53,450 bases of DNA from Bacteroidales bacterium. Its GTDB lineage: Bacteria > Bacteroidota > Bacteroidia > Bacteroidales > UBA932. Both the position numbers and the translations under genes were made by a program. The first letter of the stretch is position 1. Every line of letters starts with the position of its first letter. The notes beneath the pieces were generated by a model. The model worked only from the letters and a program-made list of their open reading frames with translations. It was not told the origin of the DNA and did no database searches. Shown here in pieces: positions 45,231-53,450 of the stretch. The stretch spans positions 1 through 53,450 of the forward strand of contig JAFUWW010000042.1 in NCBI GenBank assembly GCA_017471085.1, in the 5' to 3' direction.

Positions 45231-46841
45231 CTAGAAATGATACTGTGCTCCGACGGAGAACCAGATTCCCCTTTCCGCATGGAAAAGCGTACGCTGCACC
45301 TCCTGGTTCAGCAGGTTTCCCACCCTGAGCCAAAGGGCGAATTTGCGGGTGAATCCGTACTCGCCGTAAAGCCCCAGGTCGGCGTATCCGGGGACCCGGA
45401 TGCCCTCGGAAGTCGAACGCTCCGTAACTGCGTCCAAATCGGCACCGGCCTTGATGCGGCCGCCCCAGTTGTAGAGCAGCTTGGCCTGGGCCGTAAAAGC
45501 GGCGGGCGAGAACATGTGCTCGGCCTGGACATTGGCCGACTGGTAGCGGAGATGCATGTCCGCATCCAGGCGTTCCGATTTCCAGCCGGCTTCCAGGTCG
45601 GCGTAGAACATGCCATAATCGGCAAAACCCACGGTCGGCAGCAGATTATACGCCGTCTCGTAGCCCCACAGCAGGCCGTTGGTACGGTATGCATAGCCGA
45701 TCCTGGCATCGTAATGCAAGCGTTCGGAGATGTTGCCGCGGGCACCGGCACCCACGTTGATCCGCTCCGTTTCCACATCCAGCGGATGGTTCATGAACGA
45801 CGGCATGAAATGGTTCCGGGAAAGCAGCCGCCCGTAGTTCTGCATCACATTGCCGCCGGTGGCATAAGCCTGAAGGATGAAGTCTTCCGGCACCACCTGA
45901 TAGTCCACATGGACGTCCGGGAACACATGTCCCCCTTCATACGGGAAGAAGTTTTCATCCGAACGGAAGGTGAAGGCCAGCTTGAGGCCGAGGTTCAGAC
46001 GGAAGGCGCCCATCCTGAACACATAACGCGGCGTAAAGGCCGCCTGGCCGGCATTTCCCATGGAAGTAAAGGCCGATTCCGCATTGAAATCTACCCGGAA
46101 CTGGCTCTGCGAAAGATTCACGCCCAGGCCGCCGTCCCCGGAAACGAAGGTTCCGTTGAGTCCGGTTCTGGTAAGGTAGCGGACCTGCGCTCCCAGATTA
46201 TAATAGAGCTTGGTCTGCGGAGCCGACTGGACACGGGTGTCGAAGACGACCAGATGGTTGAAAACCTCTGTCCAGGGATCCGAAGAAAGGACGTTCTGGT
46301 ACTGCAGGCCGGCCGTGAAAGTGCCCGTCTGCCAGCCCAGGAGGGTGTTGACCCCGGCTGCCGTCGTGGCATCGGCTCCTCCGTAGAGAGTTCCGTCCCC
46401 TCTCAGGCAGTTGTCGTCCGTAAGGCCGATGTTATGGTAATCGCCATAATAACCCCTGTGGTTCGCGAACAGGTTCAGGCGGAATTTTTCCGTCTTGACA
46501 GGTGTCCAGACGGCGTCCAGTTCCGGATGAAAACCATACCCTGCCCCCAGCCGGAGGAAAAGGGTCCCTTCTTCCGCCTGGCGGGGCATGGGTTTCAGCT
46601 CCACCAGATAAGGGTTGAACTCATAGGCGCCCCGGTAGGGAGCCGTGCGCATTTCGTAGTCCATGTCCAGATTGAACCTGAGCAAGGAATCCGGGACGGC
46701 GATGGGCTGGTCCGGTTTCTCGATTCCGGTGGCTTCCTGGGCATACGTATTGGTCACTTCCACCACAGGATTGAAATTCTGGGCGGAAGCGGCAACGCCT
46801 GCAAAAAGCGCGGCGATGGAAATGATTATCTGGTATCTCAT
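45231..46841 (-). CDS. Outer-membrane beta-barrel protein (TonB-receptor-like barrel)
   Basis: A 536-residue protein with a signal peptide (MRYQIIISIAALFAGVAASA). The rest is dominated by alternating amphipathic strands with aromatic ends (LFLRLGAGYGFHPELDAVW, RLNLFANHRGYYGDYHN, and a C-terminal GIWFSVGAQYHF ending in Phe, the outer-membrane assembly signal). There is no TonB box or plug domain. It starts 5 nt after the TPR gene, so the two proteins probably function together at the outer membrane. Confidence 0.8.
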   Translation of the reverse strand: MRYQIIISIAALFAGVAASAQNFNPVVEVTNTYAQEATGIEKPDQPIAVPDSLLRFNLDMDYEMRTAPYRGAYEFNPYLVELKPMPRQAEEGTLFLRLGAGYGFHPELDAVWTPVKTEKFRLNLFANHRGYYGDYHNIGLTDDNCLRGDGTLYGGADATTAAGVNTLLGWQTGTFTAGLQYQNVLSSDPWTEVFNHLVVFDTRVQSAPQTKLYYNLGAQVRYLTRTGLNGTFVSGDGGLGVNLSQSQFRVDFNAESAFTSMGNAGQAAFTPRYVFRMGAFRLNLGLKLAFTFRSDENFFPYEGGHVFPDVHVDYQVVPEDFILQAYATGGNVMQNYGRLLSRNHFMPSFMNHPLDVETERINVGAGARGNISERLHYDARIGYAYRTNGLLWGYETAYNLLPTVGFADYGMFYADLEAGWKSERLDADMHLRYQSANVQAEHMFSPAAFTAQAKLLYNWGGRIKAGADLDAVTERSTSEGIRVPGYADLGLYGEYGFTRKFALWLRVGNLLNQEVQRTLFHAERGIWFSVGAQYHF

Positions 46842-46846
46842 GTCTT

Positions 46847-49768
46847 CTACTGCAATTTACGGAGTCTTACTTCTACCTGGTCCAGCACGTCGTCCTCTTC
46901 GCCCGTGGGGGTGTATCCGGAACGGATGCTCTCGAAGGTGGCACGGGCCTGGGCCTTGTTGCCCTGCTCCGCGAACGTATCGCCCAGGACGATGAAAGCC
47001 TTGGCCAGCCAGTAATTCTGGCCGCCGGCCTTGTCGGAGAAATCGTAAACCCTGCCCTGGATTTCACTGAAGGAGGCACGGTCGAACAGGTCCTGGATTA
47101 CAAGATAGGCCGCTTCGGCGCCTTCGTCGGTGGAAGGCTGCTTTGCCAGTTCCTTAAAGTCGGCGAACGCTTCCGTACGGCGGCTGGAGCTCAGGTAAGA
47201 CTTGGCCCTGACGTAGCGGGCCTCCCGCTGCAGGGCGGCATCTTTGGAGGAAACCAGGGCATCGGCCGATTCAATGGCATCGTTCCACTCCTTGGCCCTG
47301 TAGGCAGAACGCATGAGTCCTATGGCCGCATTCTGGCGGTTCTCGTCCAGACGGGCCTTCTCCTGCAGTTTCAAGTAGGAACCATAGGCCTTTCCGTAGT
47401 TGCCCAGCCCGTAGTTCAGGTTGGCATACTGAAGCAGGGCCGATTCTTCCAGCGCGGCGTCCAATCCTTCTTCCAGCGCAGCCTGGTACTGGTCTGCCGC
47501 CTGTTCCAGCGCACCGCTCATGCGGTAGCATTCTCCCAGGTAAAAACGGGCCTTGGCACCATATTCCGGCTTGGGATAGCGCTCCAGGTATGTCTGCAGC
47601 GTCGTGGCGGCCTTGGTATAGTCTCCCGACAGGAAAATCTGTTCCGCCGTGGAGAAATAGACTTCTTCTTTCTGCTGCTCGGAACGGGCATTCCCGCCGC
47701 CGAGACTGTTCACGTAGGCCAGGTAAGCGTCCGGATCCTGACGGGAACGATAGATGGATTCAATGGCCAGAAGGGCGTCCTCGGCATAGTCGCCGCCGCG
47801 GGAAACCACCTGTTTATACAGGCGGAGAGCTTCCTCTTCCATGCCCTGGTTACGGGCGATGGTTCCCAGTTCCAGGGTGGCGAGAGCGGCCATCGACGGG
47901 TCCCCGGTCTGCTGGAGAAGGGTCTGGAAGGCCTCTTTGGCATCATCGGAACGGCCGACGGAGACATAGGCGCGGCCCAGTTCATAGAGGGTCTCGCTGT
48001 AATAGGGGGCGGTCTTGTCGGCTCGTTTCACGCCTTCAAGGAAACGGACTTTCTGCTGGTCGTTCTGCAGGAGGCCGCTGGCCACGCCGGCGCGGAATCC
48101 GGGGTATAGGTCGTCTTTGTCGGGATAATCGGCCATTTTCTTCTCATAGGCCGAAATGGCCGTGACGTAGTCGCCCTGGAAGAAATAACAGTCGCCGATC
48201 CGGGTGCTGGCATCACCGCCGAACTGGCCGTGGCGGCCGGACAGGTAGTTGTTGAACCAGCGGAGGGCCTGCTCGTAATTGGCTTCCTTGAAGTAGGTAT
48301 AGGCAATCTGATAAGGGATCAGCTCCCCTTCCGGGGCGTTGCCGAGGGCCGACAGATTGTACAGGTCCGTAAGGATGCCGCGGGCGTCGGCATATTTTCC
48401 GTCGCGGTAGTAAGCTTCCGCCATCCAGTAACGGGAAAGCTGGTTGAAGCCGTCCCGGGCGGGACTGTAGTAGGCAGCCGTCTTCAGATGCGGGACGGCC
48501 GCACGCCAGGAACCCATCTCCATCAGCTGGCGGGCACGCAGGAAGTAGGCCTTCATATAGTTGGACTGCATGGCGGGGTCCAGGTTGTCCAGCTGGTCGT
48601 AGGCCTCCACCGCGGCACCGTAATCGTGATTCTGCAGGGCCACCATCGCCATATAGGAATAGATCTGGTCTCCCCTGGCCTTGGTGCCGAAGCGCTGGAT
48701 GTACTCCTGGAAAGGCGCCGTATCCCGGCCCAGGTCGAAGGCCAGCTTGGCATAATTGAAGAAGGCGTCCTCTTGGATATCCGGGGTGAAGGACAGGCGG
48801 GCCGCCTGGTTGAAGGCATCCAGGGCAGCCACTTTATTGCGCAGCTGGAGATTGCTATAACCCAGCTGGTAAGAAGCCATCTGTCCCAGGGAATCCGGCT
48901 TGTCCGCCACCTTTTCGAACTGCGCGGCAGCGCCGGCCCAGTCTTCGTCCAGGTACATGAGTTCCCCGGCATAGAAATAATCTGCCCGGGTCTGTGCCTG
49001 CTCCCTGGTAAGATGTTTGTTGTAGTAGGTGCGGGCCTTGTCCACGTCACCCCTGACCAGGTACGACTCGCTGATGATGCGGGCCAGGCGGGGCTTGCGG
49101 TCTTCCGGGGCCTCGTCCAGGAGACGGTCCCCGTTCTTGATCACATAGGAATAATCCTTCTCGTTGAAGCGGCATTCCAGGATATAATAGCCGGCGAGGG
49201 ACTGGAAGCGATAGTCTCCGGCGGCCTTTTCGAACCACTCCTCCGCTGCGGAGAAATTGCCCTGCGCGTAGTTGATGTAGCCCAGCGTATAGCAGGAGGG
49301 AGCCGTGTAATCCGAATACGGCAGTTTGGGGACACGGGCAAGCACCTGCGAAGCATAAGGCCATTCCCCTGCCCGGTAAGCGCTGTATCCGAGTTTATAC
49401 GTATATTCCGGCAGCTGGGATTTCTGGAGGTCTGCCTGGGAGATCTCGCCCAGCAGCATCAGCGCCTCTGCGAATTTTTCCTGGTCGAAGTAGTCCAGCG
49501 CCTGGAAAAAACTCACCTGCGGAGCCAGGACCGACTCAGGCCAGGCGTGCAGGTAGGCGTCGGCCAGTTCCTGGCGGTTGGGAAGTTTAAGGTTCTGGGA
49601 AGCGAGCGTACGGTAGCCTTCCGCCATGGCTCCCGCCTGCCCTTTCAGGGAGGCGATGGCTTCCGAAAACATTCCCGCATCGTAATATTGCTTGGCCTTG
49701 CTCCACTCCTGGGCACCGGCCGAAGCCACTGTGAGAGCGGCCGCTAAAGCCGCGAGAAATCGTTTCAT
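46847..49768 (-). CDS. Large exported tetratricopeptide-repeat protein
   Basis: A 973-residue protein with a signal peptide (MKRFLAALAAALTVASAGA). TPR-type helical repeats run through the whole length, for example YTLGYINYAQGNFSAAEEWFEKAAG, SYQLGYSNLQLRNKVAALDAFNQA and ARFYLGECYRMSGALEQAADQYQAALE. Such proteins scaffold periplasmic or outer-membrane assemblies. The start ATG at 49768 is preferred to an in-frame TTG three codons upstream; a TATATTTG -7 box ends 6 nt before the ATG. It leads the operon with the beta-barrel gene and diverges from ftsE. Confidence 0.88.
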   Translation of the reverse strand: MKRFLAALAAALTVASAGAQEWSKAKQYYDAGMFSEAIASLKGQAGAMAEGYRTLASQNLKLPNRQELADAYLHAWPESVLAPQVSFFQALDYFDQEKFAEALMLLGEISQADLQKSQLPEYTYKLGYSAYRAGEWPYASQVLARVPKLPYSDYTAPSCYTLGYINYAQGNFSAAEEWFEKAAGDYRFQSLAGYYILECRFNEKDYSYVIKNGDRLLDEAPEDRKPRLARIISESYLVRGDVDKARTYYNKHLTREQAQTRADYFYAGELMYLDEDWAGAAAQFEKVADKPDSLGQMASYQLGYSNLQLRNKVAALDAFNQAARLSFTPDIQEDAFFNYAKLAFDLGRDTAPFQEYIQRFGTKARGDQIYSYMAMVALQNHDYGAAVEAYDQLDNLDPAMQSNYMKAYFLRARQLMEMGSWRAAVPHLKTAAYYSPARDGFNQLSRYWMAEAYYRDGKYADARGILTDLYNLSALGNAPEGELIPYQIAYTYFKEANYEQALRWFNNYLSGRHGQFGGDASTRIGDCYFFQGDYVTAISAYEKKMADYPDKDDLYPGFRAGVASGLLQNDQQKVRFLEGVKRADKTAPYYSETLYELGRAYVSVGRSDDAKEAFQTLLQQTGDPSMAALATLELGTIARNQGMEEEALRLYKQVVSRGGDYAEDALLAIESIYRSRQDPDAYLAYVNSLGGGNARSEQQKEEVYFSTAEQIFLSGDYTKAATTLQTYLERYPKPEYGAKARFYLGECYRMSGALEQAADQYQAALEEGLDAALEESALLQYANLNYGLGNYGKAYGSYLKLQEKARLDENRQNAAIGLMRSAYRAKEWNDAIESADALVSSKDAALQREARYVRAKSYLSSSRRTEAFADFKELAKQPSTDEGAEAAYLVIQDLFDRASFSEIQGRVYDFSDKAGGQNYWLAKAFIVLGDTFAEQGNKAQARATFESIRSGYTPTGEEDDVLDQVEVRLRKLQ

Positions 49769-49774
49769 CCTGTG

Positions 49775-49820
49775 CAAATATACAATTTTACAAATTTACA
49801 AAAATTTCTGATTATATTTG
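49775..49820. promoter_or_regulatory. Divergent -7 elements for the TPR operon and ftsE-nth
   Basis: TATATTTG on the minus strand at 49775-49782 (TPR gene) and TATATTTG on the plus strand at 49813-49820 (ftsE) use the identical 8-mer pointing outwards. The region between is A/T-rich. Confidence 0.6.
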
Positions 49821-49844
49821 TATCGAAATGTCAAATATCGCGCC

Positions 49845-50537
49845 ATGGAACCTCTAATTCATTTCAGCGGAGCAGACATCCGGAACGGAGAGAGCATCGT
49901 CATCTACGGGCTGGACATGGACGTCATGCCCGGTGATTTCGTCTATATCGTGGGAAAGGTGGGATCCGGAAAAACCTCCATCATCCGCACCATCACGGCG
50001 GAGAACCGCCTGTTGGACGGAGAAGGCACCGCCTGCGGCTACAACCTGCGGACCCTCCGTGCCAAGGACATCCCCTTCCTCCGCAGAAAAATGGGCGTGG
50101 TTTTCCAGGATTTCCAACTCCTGATGGACCGCCAGGTAGACCAGAACCTGGAATTCGTCCTCAAAGCCACCGGCTGGAAAGACAAGCAGGCCATCGACGC
50201 GCGCATCTCGGAAGTGCTGGACTCCGTCGGAATGGCCACGAAGGCCCATAAGATGCCCCACCAGCTTTCCGGCGGCGAACAGCAGCGCATCGCCATCGCC
50301 CGGGCGCTTCTGAACAAACCCCAGGTAATCCTGGCCGATGAACCCACGGGCAATCTGGACGGAGAAACGGCCGACGAAATCCTTCAGTTGCTCCTGGGAC
50401 TGAACGAGGCCGGCACCGCCGTGGTGATGGTCACCCACAACCGTTCCATCTTCGAGAAATACCCCGGCCGGGTGTTCTCCTGCGAAGGGGAAAAATGCAC
50501 CGAGGTAGTGGACGAAGGCATCGACGTAGTCTTATGA
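49845..50537 (+). CDS. ftsE: FtsE-like cell division ABC ATPase
   Basis: A 230-residue ABC ATPase: Walker [13 protein letters not shown] near residue 41, signature [17 protein letters not shown] near 140, Walker [20 protein letters not shown] and the His switch MVTHNRSIF. Length and sequence fit FtsE, the ATPase that with FtsX controls septal peptidoglycan hydrolases. No ftsX is adjacent, which is common in Bacteroidales. The call could also be a LolD-type ATPase. Its stop overlaps the nth start (ATGA). Confidence 0.8.
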   Translation: MEPLIHFSGADIRNGESIVIYGLDMDVMPGDFVYIVGKVGSGKTSIIRTITAENRLLDGEGTACGYNLRTLRAKDIPFLRRKMGVVFQDFQLLMDRQVDQNLEFVLKATGWKDKQAIDARISEVLDSVGMATKAHKMPHQLSGGEQQRIAIARALLNKPQVILADEPTGNLDGETADEILQLLLGLNEAGTAVVMVTHNRSIFEKYPGRVFSCEGEKCTEVVDEGIDVVL

Positions 50538-51172
50538 CAAGGAAAGAACGCTTCAACGCCGTCCTCGGCTGGTTTTCGGAGAATGTCCCGGCGGCGCAGA
50601 CGGAACTGCATTACCAAGACCCCTTCCAGCTGCTTGTAGCCGTGATTCTCAGCGCCCAATGCACCGACAAGCGCGTCAATATGGTCACCCCGCCCCTGTT
50701 CCAGCGCTTCCCCACGCCGGATAAACTGGCATCGGCCTCATTTGAAGAGGTTTTCCCCTTTGTAAAGAGCGTCTCCTATCCCAACTCGAAAACCAGTCAC
50801 CTGATAGAAATGGCGCAGAAGCTTCTGGCCGATTTCGGCGGGGAGGTTCCTTCTGACATCGACGCGCTGATGACCCTCCCGGGGGTTGGCCGGAAAACCG
50901 CCAACGTCATCGCTTCCGTGGTGTACGACAAACCTGTGATTGCGGTGGACACCCATGTCTTCCGCGTGGCGCACAGGCTGGGCCTTTCGGACGGGAGCAC
51001 CCCCTATGCCGTGGAGCAGGACCTGGAACGGCATATTCCCCTGGAACTCAGGGCCAAATCGCACCACTGGCTCATCCTGCACGGCCGATATACCTGCACC
51101 GCCCGCAAGCCCGCCTGCGAACGCTGCCCCCTCACCGCCTGGTGCCGGGAATATCCCCTGCTTCACCACTGA
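50534..51172 (+). CDS. nth: Endonuclease III
   Basis: A 212-residue DNA glycosylase/AP lyase for oxidised pyrimidines. The helix-hairpin-helix is LPGVGRKTANVIASV (catalytic Lys in GRKTA), the catalytic Asp is in AVDTHVFRVAHRLGL, and the C-terminal 4Fe-4S site is C-X6-C-X2-C-X5-C (CTARKPACERCPLTAWC). It is coupled to ftsE by a 4-nt overlap. Confidence 0.97.
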   Translation: MTRKERFNAVLGWFSENVPAAQTELHYQDPFQLLVAVILSAQCTDKRVNMVTPPLFQRFPTPDKLASASFEEVFPFVKSVSYPNSKTSHLIEMAQKLLADFGGEVPSDIDALMTLPGVGRKTANVIASVVYDKPVIAVDTHVFRVAHRLGLSDGSTPYAVEQDLERHIPLELRAKSHHWLILHGRYTCTARKPACERCPLTAWCREYPLLHH

Positions 51173-51213
51173 TTCCCAGTGGAGACTATCCCTCTCATTT
51201 TCAATGCTTTATA

Positions 51214-51252
51214 GGGTGTCCCTGTGCGTCGCCAAGCACACAGGAGCACCCC
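51214..51252. terminator. Hairpin between convergent nth and THUMP-like genes
   Basis: GGGTGTCCCTGTGC and GCACACAGGAGCACCC can pair over about 12 bp with small bulges around a short loop. There is no clear T-run, so termination is only likely. Confidence 0.45.
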
Positions 51253-51271
51253 ATTATCGGCTGTTAATCAA

Positions 51272-52495
51272 CTAGTTAGCCGCCACCAGCAGATACCGGT
51301 CCCGGCCGACAGTGCAGCCGAAGATATGGACGGGGCCGCCGGAGCGGCAGCCCAGCTTGGCGCGGAGCTCCTCGGAGGTGAGCGGCAGATTACGGGCAGT
51401 GACTTCGGCCGAGGGATAACGCCTGCCCAGAATCTTGACGGAACGGTTGCTGAAAGGGACGGCCTCCAGGATCCGGAACCATTTCCCGAACGGCGTCAGA
51501 GCTGACACCGGCAAAGGTGCCGTGTACAAGTGCGTGTGCCGGGACAGTTTGGCCAGGCCATAACGGCAGGGCAGCGAGAAAACGCCGGCTTTCAGAAGCG
51601 CTTTCCCTGGCTCGAACAGCCACTGCGCCTGCTCCGGCACCTCGCCGTCTTCCCATCGCAGGCGTACCTCCTCCTGCAGGCCGTCATTTCCGGTTCCGGT
51701 GGAAATGTCTTCCGTCCCGGAAACCGACATTACGGCCCCGCCTTCGTAAACGGTGAGCACGTACGGTCCCGCGTACCCCCGCTCCAGTAGCAGGAGCAGT
51801 TCCTTGCACTCCCCTTCCGCGGCCACCACATGGACGGCCTTTACGCTCCCCAGCTGCTTGCACACCAGCGAAATATCGGCCATCGGGGACAGCTTCAGCA
51901 GTACCCGGGGGGCCGTCTGGAACAGTTCCGGAAGCAGTTGCAGCACCTCCGGCTGGCAATCTTCCAAGCGGAAGACCTTGCGTCCGTCGGCGGCCCTCCG
52001 TGCAGGGTCCACGAAAAGAATATCGGCCTGGAAACCGTCCAGGATATCGAGGAGGTTGCCCGGCAGAAGCTCCCTGCTGCGAAGTGTGATATTCTCCAGC
52101 CCAAGCGCCTGGAAATTGAACCGCGCCGCTTCGGCAAGTTCCGGACGCATCTCATTGTACAGCACTTCCCCGAACCGCTGCGAGAACGCCCAGCTGTCCA
52201 CGCCCAGGCCGCCGGTAAGGTCTGCGATCCGGCCTCCCGAAGCCGATGCCGCCACGGAAGCCTTATAACGGGCCGTTTCGGAGGATGAGCACTGCTCGGC
52301 CGACAGACGCAGCGGGAACCGCAACGACGGCACAGCTACCCACTCCGGCACTTTGCCCCGGAGCTTCCGGCGGACTTCCAATGTGCTCAGGGCAAGGGAG
52401 AAATCCTCTACCTGCGCGGTCCAACGGTCCCTGGAAAGGGCCAGGGCGCCCAAGTCGTCTCCGTCGTGCTGCAATATGAAAGAAGCAAAATCCAT
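51272..52495 (-). CDS. SAM-dependent methyltransferase with THUMP-like domain (PG_1098 family)
   Basis: A 407-residue protein. The middle holds a class I methyltransferase fold: motif I IADLTGGLGVDSWAFS near residue 85, VLYNEMRPELAEAARFN, and a catalytic-site-like ILFVDPARR. The C-terminal part (about 300-407, including LGRRYPSAEVTARNLPLTSEELRAKLG) resembles the THUMP-like domain of Porphyromonas PG_1098. It is probably a nucleic-acid methyltransferase; the target is unknown. It diverges from the mutase gene. Confidence 0.85.
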   Translation of the reverse strand: MDFASFILQHDGDDLGALALSRDRWTAQVEDFSLALSTLEVRRKLRGKVPEWVAVPSLRFPLRLSAEQCSSSETARYKASVAASASGGRIADLTGGLGVDSWAFSQRFGEVLYNEMRPELAEAARFNFQALGLENITLRSRELLPGNLLDILDGFQADILFVDPARRAADGRKVFRLEDCQPEVLQLLPELFQTAPRVLLKLSPMADISLVCKQLGSVKAVHVVAAEGECKELLLLLERGYAGPYVLTVYEGGAVMSVSGTEDISTGTGNDGLQEEVRLRWEDGEVPEQAQWLFEPGKALLKAGVFSLPCRYGLAKLSRHTHLYTAPLPVSALTPFGKWFRILEAVPFSNRSVKILGRRYPSAEVTARNLPLTSEELRAKLGCRSGGPVHIFGCTVGRDRYLLVAAN

Positions 52496-52502
52496 TTTGT
52501 TG

Positions 52503-52530
52503 CAAAAATACGTATAAATCTTTATATTTG
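52503..52530. promoter_or_regulatory. Divergent -7 elements for the methyltransferase and mutase genes
   Basis: TATTTTTG on the minus strand (52503-52510) ends 7 nt before the methyltransferase ATG. TATATTTG on the plus strand (52523-52530) serves the mutase, with TTTGTTG at 52496-52502 as a possible -33 region that overlaps the opposite promoter. Confidence 0.6.
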
Positions 52531-52568
52531 TATGATTGGAAAGACAAACACTAAAACACATATTCACC

Positions 52569-53450
52569 ATGAAAGATTTTATGGACGCCGCTAAAAGCTG
52601 GCTCGAAGGCAATTTCGATGAAGAAACCAAGGCAGAAGTCAAAAAGCTGATGGAAACAGACCCGGTTACGCTGGAAGACGCATTCTACCGCAACCTGGAG
52701 TTCGGTACCGGCGGCCTGCGGGGCACCATGGGCGTGGGCACCAACCGCATGAACAAATACACGGTGGGCATGGCCACCCAGGGCCTGGCCAATTACATCA
52801 AGGCCCACGTCACCGGAGAGAAGAGCGTCTGCATCAGCTACGACGCCCGCAACAATTCGGAGCTCTTTGCCCGGATATCGGCCGACGTCCTTTCCAACAA
52901 CGGCATCAAGGTGTATCTGTTCGACGCCCTGCGCCCCACGCCGGAGCTCAGCTACAGCATCCGCGCCAAGAAGGCCACGGCGGGCATCATGGTCACCGCC
53001 AGCCACAACCCCAAGGAATATAACGGTTACAAAGTGTTCTGGAGCGACGGCGGCCAGATTACCGCCCCCGTAGACAAAGACATCGTGGCGGAAGTAGCCA
53101 AAATCGAAGACCCGGCCGATGTCCGCTTCAACCCCGTTCCCGGCGAAAAACCCGCTCCGGTGGAAATGATGGGCCTCGAAATGGACGAATGCTACCTCCG
53201 GGACATCACCTCCCTGGCCCTGAGCCCGGAGGCAGTCAAAAAGCATGCAGACCTCAAGATCGTCTATACCCCGCTGCACGGCTGCGGCGTACGCCTGATG
53301 CCGGAAGCCCTGAACCGCATCGGCTTCAAGAATATCATCCACGTACCGGAGCAGGACGTGAACGACGGCAACTTCCCCACTGTGGTCTCCCCCAACCCGG
53401 AAGAGCCCGCCGCCAGGGCCATGGCCCTCGCCAAGGCCGATGAAACCGGC
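52569..53450 (+). CDS. Phosphoglucomutase/phosphomannomutase family protein, N-terminal part
   Basis: The right edge cuts the gene; 294 residues are present from the ATG (MKDFMDAAKSWLEG). It is an alpha-D-phosphohexomutase that interconverts hexose 1- and 6-phosphates. It has the substrate-entry FGTGGLRGTMGVGTNRMN near residue 44 and the phosphoserine loop MVTASHNPKEYNGYKVFW (catalytic Ser near 146), and its length so far fits the long PGM/PMM group of about 580 residues. The metal-binding DGD loop lies beyond the window. Confidence 0.93.
   Translation, partial: MKDFMDAAKSWLEGNFDEETKAEVKKLMETDPVTLEDAFYRNLEFGTGGLRGTMGVGTNRMNKYTVGMATQGLANYIKAHVTGEKSVCISYDARNNSELFARISADVLSNNGIKVYLFDALRPTPELSYSIRAKKATAGIMVTASHNPKEYNGYKVFWSDGGQITAPVDKDIVAEVAKIEDPADVRFNPVPGEKPAPVEMMGLEMDECYLRDITSLALSPEAVKKHADLKIVYTPLHGCGVRLMPEALNRIGFKNIIHVPEQDVNDGNFPTVVSPNPEEPAARAMALAKADETG

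Noticed and set aside
48230..49747. Long plus-strand open frame opposite the TPR gene
   Set aside because: Antisense to a protein with a signal peptide and regular TPR repeats; no motif of its own.
51173..51271. Possible small RNA or gene between nth and the methyltransferase
   Set aside because: Only a bulged hairpin is visible, with no promoter; convergent terminators explain it better.

Overview
This is a chromosomal window from a member of the Bacteroidota, most likely order Bacteroidales; the family cannot be fixed from the sequence alone. The evidence is a set of Bacteroidales-type promoters (-33 TTTG or TTG, about 19-20 bp, -7 TAnnTTTG), an Nqr sodium pump subunit, Mfa/FimA-type fimbrial lipoproteins, an UpxY-type NusG paralogue, a DPP-IV peptidase, a PG_1098-like THUMP methyltransferase, a DUF4906 protein and a DUF4250 protein. 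Coding is dense and mostly housekeeping. I see no insertion sequence, prophage or CRISPR array. Both ends cut a gene: nqrF on the left and a phosphoglucomutase/phosphomannomutase on the right.

Left part (1-9.6 kb): the end of nqrF, a lone DUF47 (PhoU-like) gene, and two adjacent lipoproteins resembling fimbrial accessory or tip subunits. A minus-strand operon follows: upxY antiterminator, uvrA, two glycosyltransferases and rfbC. An Hsp20 gene and a tRNA-Asp come next.

Middle (10-26 kb): small conserved genes (PAS-like protein, possible PD-(D/E)XK protein, APH-type kinase, DUF4250), carbonic anhydrase, dtd and yccF. A radical SAM/AlkZ-related pair is followed by an AspT/YidE-type transporter next to a TPR sensor kinase. 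A five-gene plus-strand operon (unknown, LRR, pseudouridine synthase, hydrolase, tcdA) has ATGA overlaps at all four junctions. Then come a Fur-family regulator, a fucose-isomerase-like protein and the 4.5S SRP RNA.

Right part (26-53 kb): cytidine deaminase; mnmA with an unusually long internal insertion; an ABC-F ATPase; a GH9 glycosidase; lipoate ligase; DPP-IV; a 63-bp x 5 tandem array of palindromic units; tRNA-Val; an alpha/beta hydrolase; tig-clpP-clpX; gyrB with a PgpH-type c-di-AMP phosphodiesterase; a large TPR lipoprotein-sized exported protein with a beta-barrel partner; ftsE-nth; and a THUMP-like methyltransferase divergent from the mutase.

The features that ordinary annotation does not explain are: the palindromic tandem array at 36076-36390; a set of promoters whose -7 element sits 4-8 nt before the start codon, implying leaderless mRNAs (the SRP RNA gene gives an internal ruler); the roughly 100-residue MnmA insertion; uvrA placed under an UpxY antiterminator; and a perfect 19-bp inverted repeat carrying two mirrored -7 elements.
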